Source: Myxococcales bacterium | GTDB lineage: Bacteria > Myxococcota > Polyangia > Fen-1088 | Assembly: GCA_003159055.1 (NCBI GenBank) | Contig: PMLH01000141.1 | Location: forward strand, 2,468-9,800 | Direction: 5' to 3' | Length of the DNA: 7,333 nucleotides | Shown here: positions 6,201-7,333 of the stretch, piece after piece | How positions within the stretch are numbered: the stretch's first letter is position 1 | Layout: every line of letters begins with the position of its first letter | Made by a program: the position numbers and the translations under genes | The notes under the pieces: model-generated | What the model saw: only the letters and a program-made list of their open reading frames with translations | Told to the model about the DNA's origin: nothing | Databases searched by the model: none

Positions 6201-7333
6201 TGATCACCGTCGAGGAGAAGCAGCTTGGGCTGACCCAAGAACCGGAGGCGCGGCGACGTCTGATGTTCGCAATGGCCGAGGCCGCCGAGCAGATGCTGAA
6301 GGAGCCGAGGCGCGCGTTCGAATCGTACCGACGCGCCTACCACGAGCAGCCTGACGAAACCACGCTGGGGCGCCTGGAACAGATCGCTGACACCTATTCG
6401 CTATGGGAGGACCTGATCAGCGTGTACCTCGGCGAAGGCGCGCGCTCGGCGGATCCACACGAGCAGGTTCAAGTCGCTCTGAAGGTCGCGAATCTGTGCG
6501 AGGACAAGCTGCAGTCGCCGCCCCGGGCTTTCGCAGTTTTGCGTGAAGCGCTCGCGCACGAGCCGGCGGCAACGACGCTCTTGCCCGAGCTGGAACGACT
6601 CGGCCGTCACATCGAAGATTGGCAGGGTCTGCTCGACGTCTATGCCCAGGTCGGCCGCGGCCGTCCGGACACCAAAGAGCGCATCGCGCTTCTGCGCCAG
6701 CGCGCCTCCGTGCGCGAAAACGACATGAAGGATTCATCGGGCGCCTTCGACGAGCACGTGCGCGCCTTCCTCCTCGACCCGGACAGCGAAACCTCACATC
6801 AGGAAATCCTACGCCTGGCGGAGGTCACCGGACGCTGGGAAGACGCCCTCAATGTCGAAGGCCAACTCTTCGCGCGCGCCGAGGAGAACACCGAAAAGAT
6901 CGAGATTTCCAGGCGTGCAGCCGCGCTGGTCGAAACCAAAGTCAAAGACGACGTACGCGCCTTCCGCGCCTACCTGGGCGCTTTCAGGCTCGCCCCCGAA
7001 GACCAGGGCATCATCGATTGCCTGTGGCGTTTGGCGGAGAAGATCGGCACCTATGCGGTTACTCCCGCGACCGCCCTCACCCCCAAGCCGGTGGCGGTCA
7101 GGTCGACGCCCGCCGAAGTCGAAGAGCTCGTCACGCCGCCGCAAGCACAGCCCGAGGGGGCTTCGGAACCGCTGGCCGAGCTGGATCCAGACGTCATCAC
7201 CGGCGAGATCGACATCAACGACGTCGACATCCTGGAAGAAACCCCGCCCCCGCGGGCGACAGCGCATCCGCTCGTGCCGGTCCTCGCGACCAGCTTCGAG
7301 AGCCCGTGGCAGGAGTGGGTGCAAGCCTACGAG
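3296..7333 (+). CDS. Giant TPR-solenoid scaffold protein (3' truncated by window end)
   Basis: The frame from ATG 3296 stays open for 1346 codons to the last base with no stop, so the protein is larger than what is seen. There is no signal peptide or membrane segment; it should be cytoplasmic. The N-terminus starts directly in a TPR hairpin (YEQALQREPGHNEAF, residues 7-21). From about residue 258 to 1253 it is a tandem array of roughly 72-residue units, each two TPR-like helical hairpins. The usual pattern is E-K-x-x-x-L-x-x-L-A-x-L at the start, then L-[GA]-D, then A near the next helix, then P-x-D-x-x-A-L, then G-x-W-x-D-L. Residues 1254-1332 are a Pro/Thr/Glu-rich linker with an acidic patch (1297-1315). 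A helical segment then begins (SPWQEWVQAYE, 1336-1346), so more domains probably follow. No catalytic motif is visible. Such giant TPR proteins are familiar in myxobacterial genomes, mostly uncharacterised. The role is inferred to be protein scaffolding; the partner is unknown. Confidence 0.93.
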   Translation, partial: MPNEREYEQALQREPGHNEAFLFLRRTYREAGRFDKLVTLYETRAQAIADQTKAAELFYLAAEVRIDHLSDVAGAEADLAHAVNRDATHRKAVRRLKDIYREQGRSSEYLKMLEVEAVALVQAKDAARIAEMHGEIERAFGQQIARIEHALSTPGLRAEVTGDHLRIVEAARKIHSALGDYPMVCRLYQIELAGTTDPKRRISIMFRLGRVLAEKIGDLPQAAQKLSDVVRLYPRDDKALEALASVYANPNWTGSDGPERAAGLYNQIARRRHEAGDVDNAVAALRKALTAVPFHTEALALLERVLTESSRFADLDRFLRERVGQARTNKEKIEILTKRAQLAETALGDVEEAIRTYEQVTVLEPPGGAATQHLAKLYAGRSDYAKLAELREKQLERTTDPEAKLHLLRELAVLYHDRLGDREQAAVYLHAILQANPSDAQALKAYADHFRTRGSFRELADLLEFAAEHDRKQGHPVEELLPRLEEVAVLVETKLGDLDRTLAVWRRMAELSPGYERAREAQKRILQKTKQWDQMVPLLVDEADRAASPEAKVEVLHRLARLHAERLENLDDATTVCLHILKIDPRDGVALRNVVETYENGERWADLAPLLREQIEIAPTDSEKVSLLRRVLTIYMEKLADLPAASLAATQILKFIPGDNDALLRLEHILEQSGDKPRLVKMLEYHLRYAGSASEKLHIIKRIASLLQDQLGDFAKAIPYWEKVVKHVPGDEQAIDALLVAYLQVGRNEDLARILDLKVKAREGDPAGQVEALRRLARLAHVELKQTSRAEAAWEALLKIQSSDREALEALSSIAADMGDFAALANLIERRIAIAETPADATALALERARIFEEDLKDLPAAVEALERIINEMDPANRDAHTALRRVAETMQDWPRVVAVAERQLSLTTEPKERVARGLEIGWLCRERLADTRKAVRAFEQVLEMDPEQADALAELATLYTEAGDGERLITVEEKQLGLTQEPEARRRLMFAMAEAAEQMLKEPRRAFESYRRAYHEQPDETTLGRLEQIADTYSLWEDLISVYLGEGARSADPHEQVQVALKVANLCEDKLQSPPRAFAVLREALAHEPAATTLLPELERLGRHIEDWQGLLDVYAQVGRGRPDTKERIALLRQRASVRENDMKDSSGAFDEHVRAFLLDPDSETSHQEILRLAEVTGRWEDALNVEGQLFARAEENTEKIEISRRAAALVETKVKDDVRAFRAYLGAFRLAPEDQGIIDCLWRLAEKIGTYAVTPATALTPKPVAVRSTPAEVEELVTPPQAQPEGASEPLAELDPDVITGEIDINDVDILEETPPPRATAHPLVPVLATSFESPWQEWVQAYE
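4067..7054 (+). repeat. Array of fourteen ~72-residue (216-bp) coding repeats in the giant TPR gene
   Basis: Using the residue before the [GA]-D turn as anchor, units sit at residues 275, 347, 419, 495, 567, 639, 711, 784, 856, 929, 1001, 1072, 1144 and 1216. Spacings are 72, 72, 76, 72, 72, 72, 73, 72, 73, 72, 71, 72 and 72. Two further degenerate units precede the array at about residues 69 and 141, and another at 216 with a 59-residue step. The repeats are clear in protein but well diverged in sequence, so this is old duplication rather than recent DNA expansion. Confidence 0.85.

Noticed and set aside
3296..7333. HEAT or Armadillo repeats instead of TPR in the giant gene
   Set aside because: The A-x-x-x-[YF]-x-x-x-L-x-x-x-P-x-D spacing and the G-x-W/Y turns fit TPR-type hairpins better. 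The conserved Pro and Arg/Asp positions of HEAT are not seen.

Overview
The window is high-GC (roughly 60-65% by eye) bacterial DNA with three co-directional genes on the + strand. It looks like Myxococcota or a related former deltaproteobacterial lineage. The support is the gene order (accC followed by a long multi-TPR protein), two large cytoplasmic TPR scaffold proteins side by side, and a GGTTCC-rich intergenic spacer. This placement is an inference from style and remembered gene order, not from a marker gene.

Layout: 1-450 is the 3' end of accC, the biotin carboxylase subunit of acetyl-CoA carboxylase. Next comes a 124-bp spacer with a perfect 10-bp hairpin just past the accC stop, then a compact promoter/operator-like region. 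574-3036 encodes an 820-residue TPR protein starting at GTG. Its layout is an N-terminal TPR array, a Pro/Thr linker, a second TPR block, a long acidic linker, a short helical module and exactly three C-terminal TPRs. 3037-3295 is a 259-bp spacer with tandem and inverted GGTTCC hexamers, then a probable promoter region. From 3296 a second, giant TPR-like gene with a good Shine-Dalgarno sequence runs open through the window end (1346 codons, no stop). Because it has no stop inside the window, stop-to-stop ORF calling can miss it.

How they may work together: accC is housekeeping lipid metabolism and appears to end its own transcription unit. The 820-residue protein resembles, in layout and in its position behind accC, SgmX of Myxococcus xanthus. 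SgmX is the TPR effector of the Ras-like GTPase MglA that stimulates type IV pilus formation at the leading cell pole. That link rests on memory of the M. xanthus locus and on architecture, not on an alignment. The giant third gene is a near-perfect solenoid of about 72-residue double-helical-hairpin units with no recognisable catalytic domain in the visible part, so it is best read as a scaffold of unknown partner. The two TPR genes carry similar short acidic motifs in their linkers, and similar GTGTTAC-like words lie upstream of both. This makes a shared partner or regulator a testable idea, but not an established one.
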